A stretch of DNA of 64,000 nt. Origin: Massospora cicadina. Taxonomy: Eukaryota > Entomophthoromycota > Entomophthoromycetes > Entomophthorales > Entomophthoraceae. Both the position numbers and the translations under genes were made by a program. Where the stretch lies: the NCBI GenBank assembly GCA_022478985.1, contig JAKSZP010009554.1, positions 30,398-94,397 of the forward strand, written 5' to 3'. Below are positions 25,031 to 36,279 of the stretch, piece by piece; position 1 is the first letter of the stretch, and every line of letters starts with the position of its first letter. The notes beneath the pieces are model-generated. The model did not search any database and was not told where the DNA came from. It worked only from the letters and a program-made list of their open reading frames with translations.

Positions 25031-27428
25031 AACCACCTAAGAGCCAAATTCAAGAATAAATGACTAATAAACTTTCATTATATTTGCAGAAAAGCAGGCG
25101 GAGTCTTTTTCTGCGGTTAAACTTGAGGCTTTTTAATGTGTTTAAAGGTTTTATCTGCTAACGCTTGGCTTTCCATAGAGGAACTGACCGCCAGATATTA
25201 TTTGGGTAATTAGCCAATGTAAAACTACAAAAGCTAAAGATCTTTATTTTTTTAATAGAAAGATGTACTTTGATTTCTGCAGGTGCAGCCAACACAAAAC
25301 GTCCCAATGTTCTGCGCATAGAACTAGAGCTAGAACAAGGAGATTTATGCACTTGAATGTTGTTAGCATAGGGAGACTCATAACCTATACTGACTGATAT
25401 TTTCCGCTTTACATTGATGAGTATGACAAAGCTTTTATAGTGTGGATGGCTTCCTTGCAGAAAGCCAGAATAATCTAGGTGTAGACGAATTGGAGGGTGT
25501 ATCCACTAACACTTGAGGCCATATCTTATTATTTATAAAACTAGGTGGCCCAGTGGGTTTAAATAGTTCATCAGGAATCTCCAAGATGGGTTCTTTAATA
25601 TGGGGGTGATGCGATAAGTTAGATTTCACCGCTTAAGATAGAGTAGAATATTAGCATGTTTTTATATGCCAGAAATGGGATGGTGATAGCATTATCTAGT
25701 GTAAGACGATTACCTGAGACCAACGTTTTAGCCTCAAGATAAAATTGATGGGTGAACTTATTGATGGTTTCTCCCCAATTAAGGCTTATTATCATAAGAG
25801 TTTGTTTTTGGTTGGATAAGGTTAAGTTGCTCCAAATTCTTAAAGCAAAGCAGTTCTGGCTTCATTCCAAGTATGGCAATGCATCAGATGAGGCACCATA
25901 ATGTCTTGAGCTACGCGTCTAAGACAGTTTGTCAGGTGTTTGAGCCATTAGTTGCCAAAGTCTTCTTCCACAGCACTTTAACAATATAGGAAATAGAAGG
26001 TGCTCCCTTCTCCTGGGACGTACTTCTCTTTGAACAAAGGCTTAACGAGCTATTTTTTTGGTGGGGGTCAGAGGCCAAATGACATGTACTGACAATGTGG
26101 CACTCCTTCACCAAAGAGGAAAAGGCATCTCAGGAATATTCGTGAGAATGAAGAGCATCCACTTGACTTCTTAGGTTATTAATATCTTTAATTACTAAAT
26201 CTACCTGATCATGGGCGGCACAAAGAGCCAATTTTGTAGCAATGGGTTAATTTAACTGTCATTTTTCATATTTTTAAAATTGTAATCGCATCTCAAAATT
26301 CATTTTGTTGTTGCTCAGTGGCGAGTATTCTTTGCTCCAATTCGCATACCACAGTGGGTAAAGTTGCCAAGATCGAAGTTATTTATGATGAGCGTTTACT
26401 AAACTTCAGGCAAAAGAGGCACTCCATCCCAAGTAAGTTGTGCTCCTTGAGCTACACGTCCTAGTTGAACAGTGAGTTTTTGAATTTGTTGATTAATGCC
26501 TGGAAGCGTTTGTTGGAAATTACTGGGTCAGCACTAGGGTCAGGGGGTTCTGGTGGCCCAGGGTGTCCAGGGGATCCACATCCACCAGTTTGACCGTCAT
26601 GACCTGGGGCTCCGCGCTCATCAGGCATTCTAAGTGGTCCTGAAGAACGGAGATTATACTGGGTATCACGTACCTCATAAATCAAATTTTCAGAAAACAG
26701 AGACGTTCATGCACGGAGGTCCTATAGATATAAACTTGGGTTTGTAACTTAAGGGTATAATCTCCAATATTATTATGAATGATGACCTCTAATTGACTAA
26801 AATGATTGGACAATTCCAAAAAATCTCTTAATTCCCTCATCCAGATGGGTTAACACAACTTGCATCTCGTTGATAAGTTGCCAATTTTCTAATATGAAGC
26901 TTTAGTTTTCACTGCCAATGAGAGAGATAGATTGATAGAATGGGAATAGTTTCCAAAGTAACATCCCCAATAACTGTAGATGTCAGAGTAGTTCCTGATT
27001 ATGGAATCCATATACTTGAAGTAGATGGTACAAGGTGGGATGTACTAATTGATGCAGATGGCACTCCAAACGTCTAGTTCCAACCTGTTTCCCATCAATC
27101 GAGAAACTATCAGAAAAACTCACATAGGTGCCAGTACTGAATGAGCTTTTCTTCTATTAGATTGGCCTCCAGGGATGAAGGCCCTGAAAAGAGGAGATGG
27201 AGAGCTTCAGCGAAGTCTGAATGTTGTCATTAATATTGCTCCGCTTAAGGAGCGGGGAGGTCCACCTATAATGACATGGGAAATAAAGGGTTACATGTCA
27301 CTTTCTTTCTTCTAACGGATATTGATCTCCCAGTTGCTGAGATGAGCGGTGCCAAGATCTGAGGAGGTATCCAAAGCCAAATTGTTATTGTCCATTGTTA
27401 TAATATTTTCACCGTGAGCTTAGAGTTT
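25030..27428 (-). pseudogene. Gag of element C with collagen-like tract
   Basis: From N to C: a Gly-X-Y tract at about 26525-26640 (RGAPGHDGQTGGCGSPGHPG then PPEPPDPS), followed by a capsid-like region (about 25800-26110). A decayed knuckle near 25435-25480 has lost its Cys residues. A C-terminal frame at 25158-25352 (RFVLAAPAEIKVHLSIKKIK) matches D's RFVLAAPDEVNIHFLSKKLK-like block. The Gly-X-Y tract is shared with G and L. Confidence 0.65.
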
Positions 27429-27446
27429 ACCTGGCAGGGAGCACCA
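27429..27446 (-). other. Primer-binding site of element C (second type)
   Basis: Plus strand ACCTGGCAGGGAGCACCA, four bases from the LTR. Related to G (ACCTGGTAGAAAGCACCA) and L (complement of TGGTGCTTCCTGCCAGG); distinct from the CCCTGTAGTGAGCACCA type of A, E, F and H. Confidence 0.65.
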
Positions 27447-27450
27447 GTTT

Positions 27451-28009
27451 TGTCAGGATGGTGGGGTGTTAAACTACTTTTCTCTTTATTTTAAATACCA
27501 GGAGACCCAAAGTACTGGGTGATGGATTAAAAGTTTTACTTTTTTAAAAAAAGTCTTCAATATGAATAAAGTTCCTTGAGTGTTAAAATTTAAAGATGTT
27601 TTTCGTCCCTAAATGAATATAGGTAAACAGATAATAAATGGAAAAAAGAGAGTAAACTTTTTTCTTTAGAACAGGATTATATAGGAATTTCAGAGAGTTA
27701 CTCTCAGGATAGCAGGCTCAAGCATTTATGAAACAAAATCTATACTAATTAGCTATGGTAGATTCTGTGACAATCTAATCACTTCTGTTAAACAGGATTC
27801 AATGGCCACATAGAATGGGTTTGAACCCTGATATTTGAGGGTTTTCGTTAAGTAACATTCATTCACTCAATTTGGGGATGAACCCCAATATCAAAAGGCC
27901 TTGACTTTAGTTGAGATTATTCCCAACAATAGTTTTAGCTATATCTATGGGTTGGGTTCGTTTTTTTTGTCAGATAAATACTTTTTAAATTTGGGTGAGA
28001 ATTCTTACA
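27451..28009 (-). repeat. 5' LTR of element C
   Basis: Starts TGTCAGGATGGTGGGG and ends GAGAATTCTTACA. Aligns with 21018-21575 and with D's LTR at about 52900-53458. Confidence 0.8.
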
Positions 28010-29002
28010 GTTAGCACCATGCTTGCAGATCTCACTGCAATAGTTTAACATTTTTGTTTGATGCAGGGGATAGATGGTTCCATTTCAACTTGCAACCTTA
28101 TAATGTTTAGTTAGTTTTGAAGTTCAAAAGGGCATGTTGGTTTTATATTTGGTTAAAATTTTAAAATTTAGATTAAATTGTTAAGACAATTTGAATTTTT
28201 ACTATCTAGAGGGTCATCCTGAATGAGACTTAAATTGGCGATCTGATGGCAACTTTTCAAGCCATTTTAATTGGTTGTGATATATAAATTGGTTTTGTTC
28301 TTTGGCGTCAAAGGAAAAACCTAGATAGTTAGTAAAAGAAAATAAAGAGCGTTGAATAAAATAAATTGGCAAAGTGATTTGATTCAGTTTTGATAGTACA
28401 AGCAGCCATCAAAACAACCAAGGGTCTCATTTTAGGAAAATGATTTGGTTGCGGAAGCCTTCAGAATCATCAGCACTTGGTTTGGGAGGCTTTAATTCAG
28501 CTTAAAAATTGAATTTATGCTTTATGGTAAGTGATTCTTTAACTTTTCGTGGCATGACTTTTGCATTACTTGAAATGAAATTGTCCAATTCTAGGTAAAT
28601 TTCAAGTTTCTTGTATTAATAATTAAATTTTATGCTCATGTGCTAACAATTTTAATTTCCTTTGTACTTTGTCCTATAGCTCTCAGTTTTATATCATCAA
28701 CAAAATATTGGAATGATTCAGTTGAAAGGGTCTTCAAATCTTCTAAGTAAGTATATTCTTCAGAAAATTAAATCTCGTTTCTACTCAGAACTTAGTTTAT
28801 TTTCTATATAATATCATTGAAAATATGGAAAGGTTCATTTCACATTTGAATGAACCTTTTTTTATTTGATCTATAGCATAGAAAATGTGTTTATCCGCTA
28901 TTTTAATATTGGTATCAAGTTTCTTTTGTAAAAATCTCTATAGCTTTATTAACAAAATTATTGATAAGCCAAAACTGCTCATCTTTATAGAGGAGCAAAT
29001 AC
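28010..29002. other. Gene-free stretch with one strong hairpin
   Basis: No coding motif was found. It should be part of whatever C was inserted into, probably the old H element. At 28829-28859 a perfect 11-bp inverted repeat (AAAGGTTCATT / AATGAACCTTT, 9-nt loop) is followed by a T-rich run. Confidence 0.4.
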
Positions 29003-29392
29003 TCCCCAATTATCCTCAAACCTGCCAACGCATCTAGTTGTTCACTTGGCTGCCTGCTCTCATCACTTTCGCTGAGCATCAACTTGCTCAATACGTTGAA
29101 GCAATGGACACCGCTGGCCTCATAAATAAAGAAAACCCACAACTATACCTCCTTATGCCATACGTCGCTGATGCTCCTTCCCATGTTGTCCACCATGGTC
29201 CGCCAGATAAAGTGGGTGCCAGACAAAAGCTTCCCTAAAGCTTCCTCACCATCTGATATGGCTTCCTAGGATAATAACTTAGGGGCTATATTAAAAATTT
29301 TTCATCTACAATATTTCCTTTGTTTGGCTCATTCACAAATAAAGATGCGTGGTGGCTCCCCCTTTTGGGTCAGGCACCACTGGTGCTAAAAA
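29003..29392 (+). mobile_element. Zinc-knuckle retroposon, copy 3 (5'-truncated)
   Basis: Only the last 390 bases of the retroposon: the end of the C-terminal block (LITFAEHQLAQYVEAMDTAGLI, given here in part), the AATAAAGATGCGTGG block and GGCACCACTGGTGCTAAAAA. It is flanked by an imperfect 17-bp duplication, TATAGAGGAGCAAATAC at 28986-29002 and TATAGTGGTTAAAATAC at 29393-29409 (13 of 17). A 5' truncation with an intact 3' end is the hallmark of target-primed reverse transcription. Confidence 0.7.
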
Positions 29393-29623
29393 TATAGTGG
29401 TTAAAATACTTATATTGTCTAAAGAAACTCTTCTTTCCTCTAGTAATCCTGATAGTAATTATGCTGTTCTAGCATTTTGCCTTGAAGCCAACTATGTACT
29501 GGTTTCCCTGGTGAGTAATAACATTTTGTAAAGAGCCTCCATCTTGGCCTACTTTGATTGGTGTAGTGGGGCTTTTATTCTTTTCTGGTGCATCTTGTAA
29601 AGCAGGCCTCAGATGTTTAGATC

Positions 29624-29640
29624 CCCTGTAGTGAGCACCA
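29624..29640 (-). other. Primer-binding site of element H
   Basis: Plus strand CCCTGTAGTGAGCACCA, two bases left of LTR H; identical to F's site at 44726. Minus-strand sequence 29410-29623 would be H's 5' leader. Confidence 0.6.
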
Positions 29641-29642
29641 GG

Positions 29643-30078
29643 TGTAGGGCTTCCATTTTTTTTGGCTTGATGGTGCTATGCCCAAGAAGCCCAACAGTTG
29701 ATACATGTTTTTAATCTAAAACTTTCATAAGTATTCTATTTATTTTAAAAGTGGACAAGTTATTGCTTAGGTTCCAAAAGATAGATATTCATATTAAAGT
29801 AAGAAGCGTAATGGACTTATTGAAGTCAATTTACCAAACATAGATTTAGATAAAAAAGCGTCACTTTAGTATAGGATAATTTGGGGTAGCTTATATGTGA
29901 TAGAAATATTATAGTCTACATAAGGCAAGGAAACAATAAAATTATTATGTGAAAGCTAACATAATGGGAAGATCTTTAAGGGTAGCTCGTCTAGATTTAC
30001 ATATGCCTTTGTGCCATAACTTTATAGGATGCAGTTTCACTTTTAATGACCTATTTGGATAAGACTTGAAACCATCTA
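29643..30078 (-). repeat. LTR H, left half (interrupted by element F)
   Basis: Starts TGTAGGGCTTCC and matches E's 3' LTR. It stops at ATCTA (30074-30078), F's target duplication. The remainder continues at 46470 (ATCTAGTTCAATC...), matching 13860 onward of E's LTR, so one LTR was split by F. Confidence 0.75.
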
Positions 30079-30336
30079 TGTTGGATTTTAGGCTTTTTTG
30101 GTGTGCTCACTGGTGCATTTTACACATAAATTCCAACAAATATTTTTCAGGGTAAGTACAATTCTCTACTGCTGGAATGAATAATTAGGAGTGGGTATTC
30201 AACCACTTATAGTAAACTAAAAATAATACAATAAATAAAAGTCTTTTATTTGATATGTTCTTTTTATTAGCAATCATGGGGGTAAGAAAAGGGAACCCTC
30301 TTAATATGTTGATAGTAATTAAAATGTAGAGGCTTA

Positions 30337-32245
30337 GGACTTTTCTTTCCACTTGATCTCACTTTAAAGCGATTTTATAAAAAAGTTTAAATTATCTACA
30401 GCCATTTGATTACGTCTGTTTTCCAATTCATGTCCTCAGATCCACCGCCTGCTGCTCCAGTGTGGGGCAGCGGTGATCCACCTCCCAGAATTTTCCGCCC
30501 ATTAGGGAGATGCATTCAGATTGGCTTGAATAGTCTGCCAAAATCTATGGGCCATTTTGTCCCTCCACAGGACTTAGCGCTTCACCTTGTGCACATCACC
30601 TGACTCGCCCCCATCCTTTTGCCCTCCCTAGATCCACTATTTGATTTTGCCTCCTTGTTGACTATGGGCGTTTATTCCCATATGCTGACAAAAATAATTG
30701 AACTGACCACCACTACCTTTGTGCCGGCTGGCTTTATTAATTTCCGCCCTTTTAAGGGCTATTTTGACATAGATTTTCAAACAGAGAAGGACGCTGCAGC
30801 AGCGGCGTTGACCCCTCTAATATGTAAAAATACCCCCGTCCCCACTAACCAAACTCATCTCTTGATGACACCACACTGGTAATGTCATTTGACAATATCC
30901 CTTCACATCTTTCGCCCAAAATTTTGTATGATGAGTTGCTGTCAGGGCTTCAAGATTATGGCACTCAGCCCAACCTAGTATTCACTGTTCCTTCTAGTGC
31001 AGAGTGCCTTGCTGCCCCTCGAGCCATTGCCACCATAATCCCAAATCATTCTGCCATTGCCCATCAAATCCCCTCACGTGCTCACATTGCTGCAGCACTT
31101 TAGCATTTCTTTCAAGCTCATTACAATAATGGTTAACAAATTTGTTCCCTCCGTTTGAGCTTGACCACTATAAAAGGTCCTTCCCCCATGCCAAATCACC
31201 TATTACTATTTCTGAACCCTTTTCAGCGGAATCTGAATGGGGCGTTTTGTTGCCCCATCTCATCCAACATTCTCACTCAATGGGCCAACGTTGGAAAGCA
31301 CCCACCAAAACATCCAGCCACACTCACCACCTAAGGCTCAACTCGACCAATCAGAGCCAAGCTTGGACCACCATTCATACCCAAACACCCACCCATTTGC
31401 ATACTACCACCCACCAAAATCCTGCTTCCAATATTCTTGTAAATAAAAATTATTGGGATCTATTGGATGAGGTCAATGAAAGTTAAAATTGTCACAAATG
31501 AGGATGATGAATCCAGTGAAAAAGGACAAGATGAATATGGATGGACTGATTTTATAATTCTGATTTTGATAAAACCCTCTCCCCCATACGCTATTCTCCT
31601 AAACCCAATGTCATTCCCTTCCAAAGTGACCACCAGCTTGCATTAGCAGCGGTGGCCTCACCCCATAGCCACCACCTCTGCAAAGCAGTGGCTCAATTAG
31701 TTAATAAATTTAATGAAGGGCTAAGAAGAATCTATTCCCTCCCTGATTTCCCCAAAGTAGCATAGGAGGAAATCACTAAATTTTAAAGCTGCCAATGAAA
31801 CTGTCATACATGTTGCTGAACAGAAGCATTTAACACAACTGCTAAAATTAATTGGAAAAATATAGCCATTTTGGCCCATCTCCTGGATGCCCATCTTCAA
31901 GCTGAACATCATACTGCAGAGTTAATTGAGGCTGTCATCCAGGTGGATTTGAGGTACGTAACCATTATATCACACTCCTCCAAACCCACCACGATGATGC
32001 CCCAACACCCCCAATCTCAGCTTTTGTACACTTCTACAAACAATATGCATCTGACACATAGCCTGCACCTGATGAAGAGCTACCTGAACTTCACTCCACA
32101 TCTGCCATGGTGCATTAGCAGCACTCCGCTCCCTACCTAGTTAGAGGTTTTATTTTATTTTGTCTTGTCACCTGTTTGTTTTGGGCTTTAATGCTTTGAA
32201 TCGGTAATGTACATCCCCTAGTTGGCGTGCCTTGAATAAATTTAT
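30337..32245 (+). mobile_element. Zinc-knuckle retroposon, copy 4 (variant 3' end)
   Basis: About 1.91 kb. Target duplication AAAATGTAGAGGCTTA (30321-30336) and AAAATGTTGAGGCTCA (32246-32261), 14 of 16; the undisturbed LTR at 44990 reads AAAATGTTGAGGCTTAAAG once. The 3' end (CCTTGAATAAATTTAT) differs from the other copies, as does the protein's C-terminus, so this is a separate subfamily with the same size and knuckle position. Confidence 0.75.
30406..32140 (+). pseudogene. Gag-like zinc-knuckle protein, copy 4 (divergent subfamily)
   Basis: The N-terminal frame starts MITSVFQFMSSDPPPAAP (30406). The block VPAGFINFRPFKGYFDIDF (30619-30882) is shared with copies 1 and 5. The knuckle near 31140-31190 reads FELDHYKRSFP: His is kept, the Cys residues are mostly lost and there is a 1-base deletion. 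C-terminal to it the protein is Ser/Thr/His/Gln-rich, then helical (LVNKFNEGLRRIYSLPDFPK, LDAHLQAEHHTAELIEAVI), unlike the KWIDEDKWPY domain of other copies. Several frameshifts. Confidence 0.55.
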
Positions 32246-32457
32246 AAAATGTTGAGGCTCAAAGTTAGAATTGCTTAGTAAATTCTGAAATAGAAAAATT
32301 GGAATTTGACCTATTGGAGCTCAGGAGACTCACTTTGCTTTGATGGGACAGCTGATGGAAGGCAGGTAGGATAAATTCTTGTGGTGAGGTTTTGATATAT
32401 TTTACCTAATCAGTGAGTGGGAAAATTTTTTGCACCTTGCTGGACCCTCTCTGACCC

Positions 32458-32466
32458 TATAAAAGG
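32458..32466 (+). promoter_or_regulatory. Antisense TATA box in element F 3' LTR
   Basis: TATAAAAGG on the plus strand, followed by GTGTAGGTTG about 20 bases on, as in element A. In F's right LTR this stretch is missing, apparently lost at the site of insert M. Confidence 0.4.
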
Positions 32467-32759
32467 GGCTGGTATTTGCTGTGTAGGTTGTACTACATTA
32501 AAAGTGGCCTGAGGAGGAGCCTCCGATGGACTCCTGTAATTTTGCCACATAGTTAGCGCAATTTGACTACCTGAACTTGTGGTATTTGGACGAATATTAT
32601 TGATAGATTTATTGCCCCAAAACAAAGGGTTCCACCAAGGATCAGTCAGGATCTTTTGGACAATTTCATCCTTATTTTCATCCATATTTCGAGCCAATGC
32701 ACTATTATTACATAATTGGATTTGTAATTTGTCTGACATTACCCCCTTCATGAGCGTTA

Positions 32760-34075
32760 GGGGAAGAGTAAAGGCACAAGAATCAGCTATGGACACAGTT
32801 CACAGTAACTCCGTAGCCAGGGATTTGAAAGCGTACTCATCCCCTCAATTATAAGTGATTATAACGGGAACTTCTCCAATGGAACCAAGCTTCTCACTTC
32901 TTGGAGTGATTCAGTTGTGATAATACATTACCAAGTCGGATACTTGGAAGGAAGGAAGAGGGGCCTGGAGCTCATTCATGGCTTGGCCCTCTTTGTTGAC
33001 TGTCTTTGCTAAATAAGTCATGGCCTCTGATTGTAATTGGATGATGTGTTGGGCCAACTTTTTCATGGCTTGCTCAGGGTCAGTCCTGTCAGGGAAAATA
33101 TCCTTGGCTAATAATGCTGGAACCCCAGGTTCTCGCCCATATAACACATGGAAAGGGGACATCTTGAGGATTCAATGATAGCTAATATGGTAAGCCATGA
33201 GGGCACTGGGTAAGTAAAGACTCAGTGGAGAGGGTCTGAAGTGGCCATTTGTGGAGTATTGAGACCAGGGTTCCATTAACTCTTTCTACAGCACCATTTG
33301 TGGTTGGGTTATAGGAGCCAAGAAGAGTCATTGAGCTCCCATGGAGGTGGCGAGGAGCTTAACCACTTGTGAGTTCAAAATTTTATATTGTCACATAGGA
33401 GGGACTTGGTCACCCATTCCAGGTAAAGATGTACTGGTGTAAGAATGTGGCCATGGATTTAGCAATCTGAGAGGGGAGAGCAACAGCTTCAACCATTGGT
33501 GAAATGATCAATACCAACAAGATATAGCAATAGCCACCTGTAGTCTGAGGGAGAGGACCTACCACATCCAAACTTATGATGTGGAAGGGTTGTTGGGGCG
33601 TCATAGGCTGATATTGATATCGTGTTTTAAAGCTGGATTGTTTTTTATGGGTTAGGCATGCATCCAAGACTTCAGTTATGGCTTCCAAGATGCCCTCCCA
33701 GTAGTATCGCTCTTTCACCCACTCATAGGTTTTGCATACTCCGCCATGCCCCATGATAGTGTGAGACTCCATGATGAAAGGTACTCGCTCTGACTGCCAA
33801 AGACAGAGCAACCAATTTACTCCTACTTTATTATATGACTTCCTGTTCTCCATCTTTGTGTTGCGGTAGTGACTTTCTAGCATCTTCTGTACTGGTTCAT
33901 CTTCATCAGCCCATGCGTCAGGAGTCATTAGGAGATCATGCAACCTCTCAGTTTCGCTAGTGTTAAGGTGAAGGACAGGCAGCCTCATCAACCCATCAAC
34001 ATTCCTATGGCGTGTCCCAGCTCGATGTTCAATGGTCATATCATAATGCTGAAGCTTAAGAGCCCAGCGAGCCAA
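32760..34075 (-). pseudogene. Integrase of element F
   Basis: One open frame of 221 codons (33410-34075) holds the end of RNase H (RWALKLQHYDMTIEHRAGTR), then the integrase N-terminus with HTIMGHGG...YYWEGI and CLTHKKQ (the second zinc Cys is His), then SLDVVGPLPQTTGG (first Asp). After a shift, GAVERVNGTLV near 33270-33300 keeps the catalytic Glu. The C-terminal part at 32911-33162 has MSPFHVLYGREPGVPALLAK. Closest to A's integrase. Confidence 0.82.
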
Positions 34076-34079
34076 CTGC

Positions 34080-35323
34080 CCAGTGTGATCTTACAATTTT
34101 TTTGTAACCACTTTAAAGAGGCGTGGTCAGTAACCACTTTAAATGATGTCCCATATAGGATAGGGCGGTAATATCTGACAGCGAGAAGGCATCCAGGCAC
34201 TCCTTCTCATTGACGCTTTAATTGCGCTTAGCTTTTGAAATCATTTTGCTAAAGTAAGGCATGGGATGATTGACCCCATGCTCATCCAATTGAGCGAAGA
34301 TGGCCCAACAGCGTAGTCAGAGGCATCCATGAACAACATGAAAGGCTTGCCTTAGTCAGGGTGGTGGAGTATTGGCCTTTTTTGCAATAGCTCCTTCAGA
34401 GTATCAAACGCGGCCTTTTGTTCAGCACCCCAACGGAAGGGGGTGTTCTTATCCAGGAGGCGAACAAGGGGCTCGCTGAGTTGGGAGAATTTTAGAATAA
34501 ATTGATGGTAGTACCCCATCATGCCCAAGAAGACCTGTATGTCATGAAGAGTTTTAGGCGTTTGCATCTTGGATATTGCTTCAACCTTATCTTTTAGAGA
34601 CTGTATCCAATCTTTAGAGATGGATTACCCAAGAAAATTTAGCTTTCTTTGCAAGAAAAAACACTTGGAGGGCTTTATTTTGATGTTAGAAGCCCGCAAG
34701 CGTTGAAACACCTCCTTTAAGTGCGTGAGATGCTCGTTGAACGTCTTAGAGAAGACTGTGATGTCTCCGAGGTAGAAAATCACACACCTCAGCTTAAGGT
34801 CCTGGAGAATGTGATACATCACCCTCTGAAAAGTACCAGGCGCATTACACAATCACTGAGGTAGCTGAGAGGGTGGAACAAACCATCACTGCAGATAAGT
34901 GCACACTTCTCCTGATCCAGTGGAGAAAGGTCCATCTGCCAATATCTGCTAGCCAAGTCCATGGCTGAGAAGAATCTAGACCCAGAGAGTTGGGACAGAG
35001 AGTCTTCAATGAGGGGGATAGGGTAGCTGTCCTACTTGGTGAGGTTCTTCACCTTACAGTAGTCCATCACTACCCAATGACCTCCAAGTTTTCTTCTTTC
35101 TTAATAGGAGCAAGGATGACCAAGGGCTTTGGGAAGGCACCAACAACCCAGCGTCAAGTAGCTGTTTGAGCTCCATACGCATCTGTAGTTCCTCAACTTT
35201 TGATTTGCGGTATGGTTTGGAGCAGATAGGCCGAGCATCACCAATGTCAATGGTATGAGTCCAACCCTTCATGTGCCCATTGTCAGTGTCAAATTTTACA
35301 GAAAATGTCACTGTAGGCCTCAA
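34080..35323 (-). pseudogene. Reverse transcriptase and RNase H of element F
   Basis: RT entry: PYRKSKVEELQMRMELKQLL then GLLVPSQSPWSS at 35054-35323. The palm box reads YLGD at 34763-34774 (CVIFYLGDITVFSKTFNEHL), so the first catalytic Asp of YxDD has become Gly. Thumb/RNase H: GMMGYYHQFILKFSQLSEPL at 34352-34567. Stops occur between the blocks. Confidence 0.8.
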
Positions 35324-36271
35324 GCAGGGTGTGGAATTTTTCCAGCTCAGCTGGGGTTTGTTTATCAGAGTTATGAACGGAAGGTAGGGTAAATAAAGAC
35401 TGGTCAGCGGATAAACCCATATCCATCATAGATCCAATACAGTGAATTTGCTTTATTTCCTCAAAAGGAGTCAGCATGCCTCTTCCGATCTCCTGATGCC
35501 TTTTTACAACCATATCTTTCTTGGTGAAATTCCCTAACAGAAGGTTGATAGGTCGTTGATAGGCAGGGTCTAGCACGCCTAGAAAAACTCAGGGCTCCAA
35601 AGAACTAACTCTATCAATAGTAATTAGGTGCCGTAAGCAGTTGTGTGGGAATTGCACAGTAATTTTCGTGTCAACTACCCTTTGTTCACCAGCTCTGATG
35701 ACCACCTCTTCAGAAACATAGAAAGGGATACTTTCTAGGCGTCCACTTATTGAGGCAACAGTTTTATGTCGTTCTGCTGTGATATATTGTAGGGATAAAG
35801 CGGAAGAGGGATACTCAACTTTGCAAACATAATTCTTTTTATTAACCTATTCATTTTCCAAAATCAGAGTACCTAATAGTTAAGCAGGGGAGAGATAACC
35901 CTGCTTCATGTTAATAATCCCTTCATAATCGATCATGAACTGGGTACCAATGAGTATTATAGGCAATGTTAGTTAAGGCCACCGCTTAAGCTGACAAGAT
36001 GAGTTTCCAAAATGGATAGGCAAAAGAGAGTACACCCAAATGGCGCAGTATTGTTTGGGCCTGCAGTCCCAAATTTTTAGGTGTAGTCAATATTGGGGGC
36101 CAGTTTAATCTTTTTAATGAGGTTTGACAACACAACGTTAATTGGGGACCCAGTGTCAAGGATAGACTTAACCCGCACTCCATTGAAGACAACCTCCACT
36201 TTAGTTAAGGTTCCACCCAAGTTGATGGAAAGAGCGAAAACTCCTTTAAACGGAGAGTAATGGCAAGTCAT
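35289..36271 (-). pseudogene. Aspartic protease and linker of element F
   Basis: Protease start in frame 36077-36271: VRVKSILDTGSPINVVLSNL, active-site Asp-Thr-Gly intact at 36149-36157, then KKIKLAPNIDYT. A shifted frame continues to about 35830. The linker at 35289-35576 (AYQRPINLLLGNFTKKDMVV) matches A. The best-preserved protease active site in the F/A family here. Confidence 0.75.
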
Positions 36272-36279
36272 TTAGCCGT

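Larger units (their letters stand above)
21018..28009 (-). mobile_element. Element C: complete but degenerate Ty3/gypsy retrotransposon
   Basis: About 7.0 kb. LTRs at 21018-21575 and 27451-28009 (about 559 bp) align along their length (CCAGGAGACCCAAAGT, AAGATGTTTTCGTCCCTAAATGAATA or close). Candidate 5-bp target duplication GTTAT (21013-21017) and GTTAG (28010-28014). The primer-binding site at 27429-27446 adjoins the 5' LTR. The polypurine tract (minus strand AGATCTAGAGGGGTCGT) adjoins the 3' LTR at 21576. Same family as element D. Confidence 0.8.
30079..32738 (-). repeat. 3' LTR of element F, split by retroposon copy 4
   Basis: Halves 30079-30336 and 32246-32738. Starts TGTTGGATTTTAGGC, ends TTTGTCTGACA. 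Matches 44745-45257 plus 46258-46469. Contains antisense TATAAAAGG at 32458-32466. Confidence 0.8.
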
